From Candidatus Gallimonas caecicola (GTDB taxonomy: Bacteria; Bacillota; Clostridia; Christensenellales; Borkfalkiaceae): a stretch of 7,167 nt of DNA. The notes under the pieces were generated by a model. That model ran no database searches, was not told the DNA's origin, and saw only the letters and a list, made by a program, of their open reading frames with translations. The DNA lies in contig CAJFNH010000061.1 in the NCBI GenBank assembly GCA_904394195.1, forward strand, positions 1 through 7,167, read 5' to 3'. Positions 1-5,728 of this stretch are shown here, in pieces; positions within the stretch are counted from its first letter, which is position 1, and every line of letters starts with the position of its first letter. Both the position numbers and the translations under genes were made by a program.

Positions 1-849
1 CAGACGGATGAGGCGCTTCCCCGCCGTGAGCCCGATCTCCTCGACCGAGAGGATCCGCTCCCCCTGTGTATGCAACAGGATGACCTGCTTATCCTCCCGC
101 TCGTCAAAAGAATACTGCAGGAGAGAGCCGCAATAGCGCACATTTCCGCCAAATTTCTGCGGTTTATGCAGATGCCCGAGCGCGATATAGTCAAAGCCTT
201 CGAACAGGGAGACGGGCACGGCACGCGCCCCGCCCAGGTCGATATCGCGTTCACTTTCGCTCACCTTGCCGCCGGCCACAAAAAGGTGGGATAAAAGGAT
301 ATGCGGCATGCCGCCCGTAAAGCCCGCGTCGCCGCGTTCTATCCGGCGGCGGAGCTTGTCCGCATAACTCTCCTCCGTTTTTTCCTCTTTCAGGCGCGCT
401 TCATTCGGATAGGGCAGCGCGTTGATGTAGACACGCTCCCCTTGCGCATTTTCCACGACGAGGTAGCCTTCGCCCGCCGCAACGGCGCGAACCGGGCGCC
501 CTCCTCCGCAATCCGCGATCTCTTGTCCGCCCCCGAACAGATAGATCCCCTCCTGTGCGGCAAGAGGGGCAGAAGCAGCCAGCCGTACGCCGTCATCGTG
601 ATTTCCGCTGATGAGTACGACTGCCCGCCGTTCGCCGGCAATACGGGAGACCGCATGAAAAAACGCCTGTTCCGCTTCAGCCGACGGCATATAGGTATCG
701 AACACGTCTCCGGCAACGAGCACAAGGTCGACCGCCCTTTCATCGCAGATGCGTGCGATCTCATCAAGGGCGGCGATCTGTTCGGGCAGGCGCTCACGAT
801 CCATAAGCCGCTTGCCGATATGCCAGTCGGAGGTGTGAAGAATGTTCAT
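1..849 (-). CDS. sbcD: Exonuclease SbcCD, nuclease subunit D (5' part, runs off left edge)
   Basis: This is the Mre11-type, Mn-dependent nuclease subunit that pairs with the SMC-like ATPase SbcC to process hairpins, palindromes and blocked double-strand ends in the cytoplasm. The window shows 283 codons from the start, with no stop before base 1. The family is usually about 370-410 residues, so roughly the last quarter is missing. The calcineurin-like phosphoesterase motifs are all present: TSDWH (residues 6-10), AGDVFD (46-51), GNHD (82-85), SH (187-188) and GHLHKPQ (225-231). The start is fixed by homology, because MNILHTSDWH is the standard family N-terminus. No good ribosome binding site precedes it. 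The gene is divergent from the DnaD-type gene. sbcC is expected downstream, beyond the left edge. Identification is near certain; the missing part cannot be assessed. Confidence 0.95.
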   Translation of the reverse strand, partial: MNILHTSDWHIGKRLMDRERLPEQIAALDEIARICDERAVDLVLVAGDVFDTYMPSAEAEQAFFHAVSRIAGERRAVVLISGNHDDGVRLAASAPLAAQEGIYLFGGGQEIADCGGGRPVRAVAAGEGYLVVENAQGERVYINALPYPNEARLKEEKTEESYADKLRRRIERGDAGFTGGMPHILLSHLFVAGGKVSESERDIDLGGARAVPVSLFEGFDYIALGHLHKPQKFGGNVRYCGSLLQYSFDEREDKQVILLHTQGERILSVEEIGLTAGKRLIRL

Positions 850-895
850 ACAGAAAAGTCAGACGGGAATTTTGAATGCGCGGACAAAAAAGCCA

Positions 896-924
896 TTGCT
901 TTTGCCGGCAGTTTATGATATACT
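896..924 (+). promoter_or_regulatory. Predicted sigma-A promoter of the DnaD-type gene
   Basis: On the plus strand TTGCTT (896-901) lies 17 bp upstream of TATACT (919-924). The -10 is preceded by TGA, giving the extended -10 pattern TGnTATACT. Transcription would start near 931, leaving a leader of about 77 nt. The leader contains a short C/G hairpin (962-975) and two copies of a 12-bp repeat. The -35 is weak, but the extended -10 could compensate. Confidence 0.45.
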
Positions 925-953
925 ATTATACAACGCCTTTCGGAAAAATGCAA
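925..953 (-). promoter_or_regulatory. Predicted sigma-A promoter of sbcD
   Basis: On the minus strand there is a perfect -10 TATAAT (930 to 925) with TTGCAT (953 to 948) 17 bp upstream as a -35. Predicted transcription starts near 918, giving a leader of about 70 nt before the sbcD ATG. The -10 directly abuts the -10 of the opposing promoter at 896-924, so one polymerase would exclude the other. This is inferred from consensus match only; the -35 matches TTGACA at just three positions. Confidence 0.5.
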
Positions 954-987
954 GCGTTCGCCCCCGCATTCGGGGAAATGCAAACGT
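946..987. repeat. Pair of 12-bp direct repeats around a small hairpin in the sbcD/dnaD intergenic region
   Basis: AAATGCAAGCGT (946-957) recurs as AAATGCAAACGT (976-987) with one mismatch, exactly 30 bp apart, close to three helical turns. A five-pair hairpin, CCCCG (962-966) with CGGGG (971-975) and a CATT loop, lies between them. The first copy overlaps the -35 of the sbcD promoter. Both copies fall in the transcribed leader of the DnaD-type gene. The layout resembles a two-site operator, but no known binding protein is recognised and chance similarity is possible. Confidence 0.35.
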
Positions 988-1007
988 GAAACTCGGGAGA
1001 AATTTTT

Positions 1008-2726
1008 ATGTCCTTTGCCGCCTTTTCCAAGGAATTCGCCTCCGGCATGTTCACAAGTGTGGAAAACCGGTTCATTACCAATTACCTGCCGCAGGCGGAC
1101 GGCGATGCCGTGCGCGTCTATTTGTACGGCCTGTATTTATGCCAGGTGGCGGCAGACTTTGATGCGGCGTCCTGCGCAAAACTGTTGCACCTCTCGGAAG
1201 AAAAACTTGTCCAGATCTTTTCCTTCTGGGAAGAATGTGACCTCGTACGCATCCTTTCGCGCGATCCGCTCTATGTGGAATATCTGCCGGTAAACGCTGC
1301 CGTCGGAAGGCCAAAGACCGTTCGCCCCGAAAAATATGCCGCGTTCAACCGGGAGCTCTATCAGATCCTGCAGCGCGCAAAAAAAGATTTCAAACCCTAC
1401 GAAATGCAGCGCATTCTCGAGTTTCTCGAGAACAATCCGATGGAACAGCAGGCGTTTTTGCTCGTTGCCGAATATTGCGCCAAAAAGGACGGAGAAAAAC
1501 TTTCCTGTGCGCACGTTCTGAATAAGGCGGCAAAACTTGCCCGGGAGCATAAATTTACATATGAACAGGTGGAGGCGGACCTCGCCGACTTTCATACCCG
1601 CGAACGGGAACTTTCCCGCCTTTTCACCCTGCTGGGCATCTATCGGAAACCGCAGGAAAACGACTATACTTTTCTCGAGAAGTGGACTTCTCTCGGCATG
1701 GAAGAGGAAGCCGTTACCGCGTGCGCACAGGCGCTCGGCAAAGGCTCGCTGCAGACGCTCGACGCCCTCGTAAGCGAATTGAATGAGCAGGGCGCGCACA
1801 GCGCCACGGAAGCCAAAGAATACCTTGAACGCCGCAAGGAAGAGACGGATGTCGTCTATAAAGTGGCGCGCAAGCTCGGCGTTAAGGTGGAAAATCCGCG
1901 TGCATACCGCGAAGAATACGTTCAGAAATGGCTGGAGCGCGGTTATGACGGCGAAAGTCTATCCAACCTTGCCGCACTTGCCATGAAACTTTCGTACGGC
2001 TTTGCGGAATTCGACACGATGCTCGACGGACTGTATTCGGCCGGTATCGTGGACGAAGCGAGCGTAAAAGAATACTGCGCGTCACGCGACAGACAGCTTC
2101 GTCTGCTGCAGAAGATACAGGCAAGCATTGGAGTCATCAAAAAAACGCAGTCTGCACTCGATATGATCGCCACATGGCGGAGCTGGAATTTTTCCGACGA
2201 AATGATCCAGGAGGCGGCAAAGCGCGCGGCGGGGGCTTCGGCTCCCCTGCCTTACATGAACAAACTGCTCTCTGAATGGAAACGGGAAGGATTTACGCGC
2301 ACCGCCGATATTCCGGAGCGCACCGCCCCTGCCGCAGCGGCACGCACAGAATACAAGAACGAGGCGGCCCTTTCCGCGGATGCGCGCAGCGACCGCGAAC
2401 GCTGGTATGCACAGCGGAGAGCCAAGGCTCTGGCTCACGCCGAAAAAGCCAAGGCAATCGCGCAAAAAGATGAAGACTATGTCCGCGCGGAGAGCGCCGT
2501 GAGAAAAGGAGAAATCGAGCTTGCAAAAGCAGAAGTATTTTCTCCGGACACCCTGCCCGCGATCCGCGACCGCCTTGCACAGGCAAGACAGGCACGCGCA
2601 GCGGCTTTGCAGCGGCTCGGACTTTCCGAGGCGGACTTCACACCCCGCTACGCCTGCACAAAGTGTTCGGACACGGGATTCCTGCCCGACGGAAAAATGT
2701 GCGACTGTTACCGGAAAAACGGATAA
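1008..2726 (+). CDS. DnaD-type replication initiation protein with tandem DnaD domains and a DnaC-like Zn-binding C-terminus
   Basis: It probably acts in primosome assembly, the step that delivers replicative helicase to DNA. Residues 13-95 match the DnaD N-terminal winged-helix domain (VENRFITNYLP, VYLYGLYLC, FWEECDLV). After it come four apparent repeats of the C-terminal DnaD fold: about 118-195, 220-275, 282-357 and 363-435. The last three share a pattern such as EKWTSLGM, QKWLERGY and ATWRSWNF, and the fourth ends with the classic YMNKLLSEWKREGF. Residues about 455-572 form a charged helical stretch ending in C550-x2-C553, SDTGF, C565-x-C567. That stretch resembles the N-terminal domain of clostridial DnaC loaders, but no Walker motifs or AAA+ domain follow. 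GGGAG (995-999) lies 8 nt before the ATG. DnaD proteins are usually about 200-330 residues, so 572 is long. The gene converges on the ylmC-like gene across a terminator. The DnaD assignment is firm; the DnaC relationship is inferred from motif pattern. Confidence 0.88.
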   Translation: MSFAAFSKEFASGMFTSVENRFITNYLPQADGDAVRVYLYGLYLCQVAADFDAASCAKLLHLSEEKLVQIFSFWEECDLVRILSRDPLYVEYLPVNAAVGRPKTVRPEKYAAFNRELYQILQRAKKDFKPYEMQRILEFLENNPMEQQAFLLVAEYCAKKDGEKLSCAHVLNKAAKLAREHKFTYEQVEADLADFHTRERELSRLFTLLGIYRKPQENDYTFLEKWTSLGMEEEAVTACAQALGKGSLQTLDALVSELNEQGAHSATEAKEYLERRKEETDVVYKVARKLGVKVENPRAYREEYVQKWLERGYDGESLSNLAALAMKLSYGFAEFDTMLDGLYSAGIVDEASVKEYCASRDRQLRLLQKIQASIGVIKKTQSALDMIATWRSWNFSDEMIQEAAKRAAGASAPLPYMNKLLSEWKREGFTRTADIPERTAPAAAARTEYKNEAALSADARSDRERWYAQRRAKALAHAEKAKAIAQKDEDYVRAESAVRKGEIELAKAEVFSPDTLPAIRDRLAQARQARAAALQRLGLSEADFTPRYACTKCSDTGFLPDGKMCDCYRKNG

Positions 2727-2730
2727 AGAA

Positions 2731-2762
2731 TGCCCGCCCTCATCGAAAGGACGGGCAATTTT
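2731..2762. terminator. Bidirectional intrinsic terminator between convergent genes
   Basis: TGCCCG (2731-2736) pairs with CGGGCA (2752-2757), and CCT (2738-2740) with AGG (2748-2750), around a 7-nt loop. AATTTT follows on the plus strand. Position 2737/2751 is a C-A mismatch in plus-strand RNA but a U-G wobble in minus-strand RNA, so the stem is continuous only for transcripts of the ylmC-like gene. It starts 4 nt after the stop of the DnaD-type gene and lies 44 nt past the stop of the opposing gene. The T-tracts are short on both sides. Confidence 0.8.
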
Positions 2763-2805
2763 CATAAAAAGAAATGTATTATGTCAGACATAGTACTATG
2801 CAATT

Positions 2806-3144
2806 CTATTCATAATCGCCGTAATCACGACGATCTGAAGCAGAAGATCCGGAATATGAACTCTCGCGCGGAGGAGGCGCCCCCCATCTGCCGCCGCGTT
2901 TTTCCGGCTTCGGTGCGGATTTGATATCTACAAGAATGACGTCGATCCCGATTTTTTTCACACACTTCAGATCGATGAACAGCTCCGCCCTTCCCCAACG
3001 AAACCCCTTTCCGCCAGGGACAACGATGCCCTGCACCTTTCCCTCGGGATAGGTAAATACAACGTCGCACACTCTGCCAAGACGTTTTCCGTCCGTCAGG
3101 TTGACCGCCTCTTTTTTATGCAGTTCGGAAAAACTCGTCTCCAT
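2806..3144 (-). CDS. YlmC/YmxH-family PRC-barrel protein, sporulation-associated
   Basis: This is a small cytoplasmic protein of the PRC-barrel fold. Members of the YlmC/YmxH group are widespread in spore-formers and often lie near sigG, but their molecular role is not established. Residues 5-72 fit the family: FSEL, KKEAVNLTDGKRLGRV, DVVFTYPEGKVQGIVVPG, and a second strand-rich half ending IGIDVILVDI. Typical members are about 80-90 residues. This one has 112 because of a tail (about 75-112) rich in Pro, Gly, Ser, Arg and Tyr that ends RRDYGDYE and looks disordered. The ATG is the only usable start: an in-frame TGA lies 10 codons upstream with no other start codon between. No Shine-Dalgarno sequence precedes it, and a perfect TATAAT ends 6 nt before the ATG, which suggests a leaderless transcript. 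It lies on the same strand as sigG, separated from it by the opposing membrane regulator gene. Confidence 0.85.
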   Translation of the reverse strand: METSFSELHKKEAVNLTDGKRLGRVCDVVFTYPEGKVQGIVVPGGKGFRWGRAELFIDLKCVKKIGIDVILVDIKSAPKPEKRGGRWGAPPPRESSYSGSSASDRRDYGDYE

Positions 3145-3150
3145 ACGATC

Positions 3151-3156
3151 ATTATA
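3151..3156 (-). promoter_or_regulatory. Candidate -10 element of the ylmC-like gene (possible leaderless start)
   Basis: TATAAT on the minus strand (3156 to 3151) ends 6 nt before the ATG, so the expected transcription start falls on or next to the start codon. No good -35 is found at 16-18 bp spacing. The extended string CATATAAT also resembles the -10 of mother-cell sigma-E (CATAnnnT), which would suit a sporulation gene, but a matching -35 is not convincing. Which sigma factor uses it is undecided. Confidence 0.35.
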
Positions 3157-3239
3157 TGCGCAGCGCCGTCAATGTGTGTCTCTTCCAAGAAACTCATCCA
3201 CATTCCAAGCATGTCGGAGTGATATTCCGTCCATCTTTC

Positions 3240-3268
3240 TTGTGAAGTTTCTCCGTACATGATAGAAT
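3240..3268 (+). promoter_or_regulatory. Predicted promoter of the membrane XRE regulator
   Basis: TTGTGA (3240-3245) and TAGAAT (3263-3268) are separated by 17 bp, and the -10 is preceded by TGA, forming an extended -10. Transcription would begin near 3275, about 20 nt before the start codon and just upstream of the strong ribosome binding site AAAGGAGA (3283-3290). A second hexamer, TATACT (3274-3279), would start transcription inside the ribosome binding site and is the weaker candidate. The other 80 or so bases toward the ylmC-like gene show no clear additional element. Confidence 0.5.
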
Positions 3269-3295
3269 TGAATTATACTATGAAAGGAGACGGAA

Positions 3296-4720
3296 ATGAA
3301 ATCGAATATCGGCGAATTTCTTGCCATCTTACGTAAATCCAAAGGAATGACGCAACAGGAAGCCGCAAATCGGCTTGGGGTATCCAATAAGACGGTATCC
3401 AGCTGGGAGACGGGTGCCTCCTGCCCCGATATCTCCATGCTGCCCGCGCTTGCGGAATTGTACGGCGTGACCTGTGATGAACTGCTGCGCGGCGAACGGA
3501 TCTCCGCGGAAGAAAGCCCCGAAAAGCGCGAGGAAAAGCGGGAAAAATCTCTTGCGCGCCTGCTTGCGATGTACCGCAACAATGCGGCTGTCACAAGCTG
3601 GATCTGCGCGGGATCGTATGTGACTGCGGCGATCGCCGCTCTCCTCATCGGCTGCGCGGCATTGGAGAGCCTTATCGGATTTTTTGTGGGGCTCATTTTC
3701 ACCGTCGGCGGGGTGCTTTTGTGCATCATACAAAATAAATATCTGCGCTTTCAACTTACGCAGAACGACTTTGACAGCGCCGCCATCGATAAATTTTCCC
3801 GTCATCTGACGCGCAGACAGACCTGCACGCTGGTATGCGGCGCGGCGGCGTCTGGATTTATCCTTCCGCACGCGTTTATTCCCGTGCACTTCGGGCTGGA
3901 ACTCGGCGCCGCCATCGGCTACGGCGCGTTGGGCGCCGTCATTGCCGCACTTCTCGCCTTGCTTGCCGCATGGCTCGTTCACATTGCAAAAAGAGCCTAC
4001 AACGCAGACAGAAAAAAATGTTTTTGGACGCTTAAAAACGGCGTCATCCCCTATGCCGTCATCGGCGTTCTCTGCGCCGCGGCAATTGCCGTCTGCTCCG
4101 TGCTGCCCCTTCTCACGCCCCGGCCGATGGGGAGCGTAAGCTCCTTCCACGCAGACAGCTACAGCAGACTGCGCGACTATCTGGTAAACGACAACAGTCT
4201 GTTCTCCCACTTCGAGTACACTTTGCACGAGACGGACGAGGTGGAAACGACGCTCGGCGAGGAAGCGCTCAACGCCTCTCTTCAGGGCGATTTGTTCCCT
4301 GTCGACTACGTCATCGGGCACGCGAGCTACTTTTTTGCAGATTTTCCTTCGCAGTTTGAGGACGACTACCACATTACAGAGGCGGACGGCGGTGTGTATG
4401 TGGAGGTAGAAGTGCTCACCGCCGCTCTTTCCGACGGCAGCGTTTTCAGCTCCCCCGTGTTCAACCCCGAACTGCAGGGCGGCATCCTCAATTTTGTGCC
4501 GAGCTGGTACATCGGTGAGGAGTTTGACGACTCGTTCATCCTCATTCTCGATTACGACATCCCGCTCTACGTAGCCGCACAGGCAAACAACATTCAAATC
4601 ACGCAATTCACCCTTTTGATTTCGTCCATTGCGGGCAGCGCCGTCATTCTGGGTGGATATACCGCCTTCTATCTGGTGAGAAGAAAGAAGTTTTTGAAGG
4701 CGCACACGGGCACGACATGA
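3296..4720 (+). CDS. Membrane-anchored XRE-family transcriptional regulator with extracytoplasmic domain
   Basis: This appears to be a one-component regulator that carries DNA binding and membrane sensing in one chain. Residues 4-64 are a Cro/C1-type helix-turn-helix (ILRKSKGMTQQEAANRLGVS, NKTVSSWETG). A charged linker (71-88) precedes six hydrophobic segments at about 99-119, 122-145, 177-196, 205-230, 250-273 and 436-461. Charges fit an inside N-terminus: RR at 173-174, KR and RKK at 232-241, and RRKK at 462-465 would all be cytoplasmic. Residues 274-435 would lie outside. They contain no lysine, three arginines and 28 Asp/Glu, and match no domain I know. AAAGGAGA ends 5 nt before the ATG. 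The gene stands alone between ylmC-like and sigG, on the opposite strand to both, with its own promoter and terminator. The ligand and target genes are unknown; autoregulation of its own promoter is plausible but not shown. Confidence 0.85.
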   Translation: MKSNIGEFLAILRKSKGMTQQEAANRLGVSNKTVSSWETGASCPDISMLPALAELYGVTCDELLRGERISAEESPEKREEKREKSLARLLAMYRNNAAVTSWICAGSYVTAAIAALLIGCAALESLIGFFVGLIFTVGGVLLCIIQNKYLRFQLTQNDFDSAAIDKFSRHLTRRQTCTLVCGAAASGFILPHAFIPVHFGLELGAAIGYGALGAVIAALLALLAAWLVHIAKRAYNADRKKCFWTLKNGVIPYAVIGVLCAAAIAVCSVLPLLTPRPMGSVSSFHADSYSRLRDYLVNDNSLFSHFEYTLHETDEVETTLGEEALNASLQGDLFPVDYVIGHASYFFADFPSQFEDDYHITEADGGVYVEVEVLTAALSDGSVFSSPVFNPELQGGILNFVPSWYIGEEFDDSFILILDYDIPLYVAAQANNIQITQFTLLISSIAGSAVILGGYTAFYLVRRKKFLKAHTGTT

Positions 4721-4748
4721 TCTGCCGCACCGGCAAAATAATATGAAT

Positions 4749-4790
4749 ATGGGCGGCCGTCCGCAATGCGGACGACCGCCCATCATTTTA
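4749..4790. terminator. Strong bidirectional terminator between the membrane regulator and sigG
   Basis: A 16-position stem is formed by 4749-4764 and 4768-4783 with an AAT loop, interrupted once at 4757/4775. ATTTTA follows on the plus strand, and a T-rich run (4747 down to 4736) follows on the minus strand. As in the hairpin at 2731-2762, the interruption is C-A in plus-strand RNA but a G-U wobble in minus-strand RNA. It starts 28 nt after the regulator's stop and lies 17 nt past the sigG stop, so it can end both transcripts. Confidence 0.85.
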
Positions 4791-4800
4791 TGCACTTGCT

Positions 4801-5571
4801 TTATCCGATCTCTTTGCGCAGCGCTCCGATGGCGTTCTTTTCCAGGCGGGAGACCTGCGCCTGCGAAATACCGACCTCCGCCGAGATCTCCGTCTGCGTC
4901 TTTCCCTCATAATAGCGCAGCGTCAGGATCTTGCGCTCGCGTTCGGCAAGACGGGCAATGGCGTCCTTCAGGGCGACGCGCTCCGTCCAGAGCTCCTCGC
5001 TCTGCGTTTCGTCAAAGAGCTGATCGACGAGCTGCAGGGTATCCCCCGTCTTGTTGTAAACGGGCTCGTAGAGCGAGACGGGATCGGAAATGGCATCCAG
5101 CGCATAGACTACCTCCCGCTCCTGCACCTGCATGACTTCGGCGATCCGCTCGATGGTCGCCTCTTCGTCGTGCTCTTCCAAGCTCTCGCGCACCTTGAGA
5201 ATACGATAGGCTGCATCGCGGATAGAACGCGACACACGCAGAGAATTTCCGTCGCGCAGATACCGCTTGATCTCGCCCAAAATCATCGGCACGGCATAAG
5301 TGGAGAACTTCACGTTGAAGGACAGGTCAAAGCCGTCGATCGCCTTGATGAGCCCCACGCACCCCGCCTGAAACACGTCGTCCGCATTGGCATTTTTCGC
5401 CCAAAATCGCTTGACAAGGGAAAGCACAAGGCGCATGTTTCCGACAATAAACCTGTCCCGCGCCTGTTTATCGCCCGCTTTCAGCCGGCACATCAATTCC
5501 TCATTTTCCTTGTGAGAAAGTTTCGGGAGCCCCGTTGTATCCACTCCGCAGATATTGACCTTTTGCAGCAT
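4801..5571 (-). CDS. sigG: RNA polymerase sporulation sigma factor SigG (forespore-specific)
   Basis: SigG directs late forespore transcription (spore protection and germination genes) after engulfment. The 256-residue product matches the usual length of about 260. The N-terminal block VNICGVDTTGLPKL (5-18) is diagnostic of SigG. Region 2 spans about 37-107 (GNMRLVLSLVKRF, DDVFQAGCVGLIKAID, NVKFSTYAVPMILGEIKRYLRD). Region 3 runs about 110-170 (RVSRSIRDAAYRI, DPVSLYEP), and region 4 about 200-252, with the recognition helix in TQTEISAEVGISQAQVSRLEK. The start at 5571 is chosen over in-frame ATGs at 5640 and 5700 because GGAGGTG sits directly upstream and homology begins here. In many spore-formers sigG follows spoIIGA and sigE. 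Here the gene upstream is a secreted surface protein instead, 157 bp away, and no sigE is in view. Confidence 0.96.
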   Translation of the reverse strand: MLQKVNICGVDTTGLPKLSHKENEELMCRLKAGDKQARDRFIVGNMRLVLSLVKRFWAKNANADDVFQAGCVGLIKAIDGFDLSFNVKFSTYAVPMILGEIKRYLRDGNSLRVSRSIRDAAYRILKVRESLEEHDEEATIERIAEVMQVQEREVVYALDAISDPVSLYEPVYNKTGDTLQLVDQLFDETQSEELWTERVALKDAIARLAERERKILTLRYYEGKTQTEISAEVGISQAQVSRLEKNAIGALRKEIG

Positions 5572-5574
5572 ACT

Positions 5575-5582
5575 CACCTCCC
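5575..5582 (-). promoter_or_regulatory. Ribosome binding site fixing the sigG start
   Basis: GGGAGGTG on the minus strand, with its GGAGG 5 nt upstream of the ATG at 5571, is close to the ideal anti-16S match. The in-frame upstream ATGs at 5640 and 5700 have no comparable site, so the shorter 256-residue SigG reading is preferred. Confidence 0.85.
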
Positions 5583-5681
5583 CGCGCGGAAAGCCGCGTA
5601 TGTATTGCGGATGAAGTATGCGCTGTCCGGAGAATTTCATGCACAAAACACGATTTTTGCAAAAAGGAACTGCGCATTCCC

Positions 5682-5711
5682 TATATTTCCCCTGTCCCAT
5701 AAAATTTATAC
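5682..5711 (-). promoter_or_regulatory. Candidate sigma-F-type promoter upstream of sigG
   Basis: On the minus strand GTATA (5711 to 5707) is followed after 15 bp by GGGAAATATA (5691 to 5682). The sigma-F consensus from Bacillus subtilis is roughly GTATA, about 15 bp, then GGnnAnAnTw. Only one conserved -10 position deviates here. Transcription would start near 5675, about 100 nt before the sigG ATG. Known biology supports it, because sigG is transcribed by sigma-F in the forespore. The -10 lies just inside the longer sigG reading frame that begins at 5700, another reason to reject that start. Confidence 0.4.
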
Positions 5712-5728
5712 GCAGAGATGAAACCGGT

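Noticed and set aside
301..918. A 205-codon plus-strand open frame across sbcD.
   Set aside because: It is antisense to sbcD, where all phosphoesterase motifs are intact in the minus frame. No domain or ribosome binding site supports it.
850..1007. Possible riboswitch or small RNA gene in the sbcD/dnaD intergenic region.
   Set aside because: Only a five-pair hairpin is present, without a terminator-like U-tract or any recognisable aptamer motif. Promoters explain the region adequately.
3201..3221. Imperfect inverted repeat CATTCC, 9 nt, GGAGTG in the ylmC/regulator intergenic region, considered as a regulator operator.
   Set aside because: The arms are only six bases with one mismatch, too weak to call without conservation data.
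3329..4795. A 488-codon open frame antisense to the membrane regulator, longer than the regulator gene itself.
   Set aside because: It spans the terminator hairpin, has an unnatural Arg/Cys/Gly/His-rich composition with no recognisable domain, and no ribosome binding site. The plus frame has a clear HTH and membrane segments. It is a by-product of G+C-biased codons.
5572..5700. 43-residue N-terminal extension of SigG starting at ATG 5700.
   Set aside because: Homology to SigG begins at the ATG at 5571, which has a near-ideal ribosome binding site. The extension overlaps the candidate sigma-F promoter and has no family counterpart.
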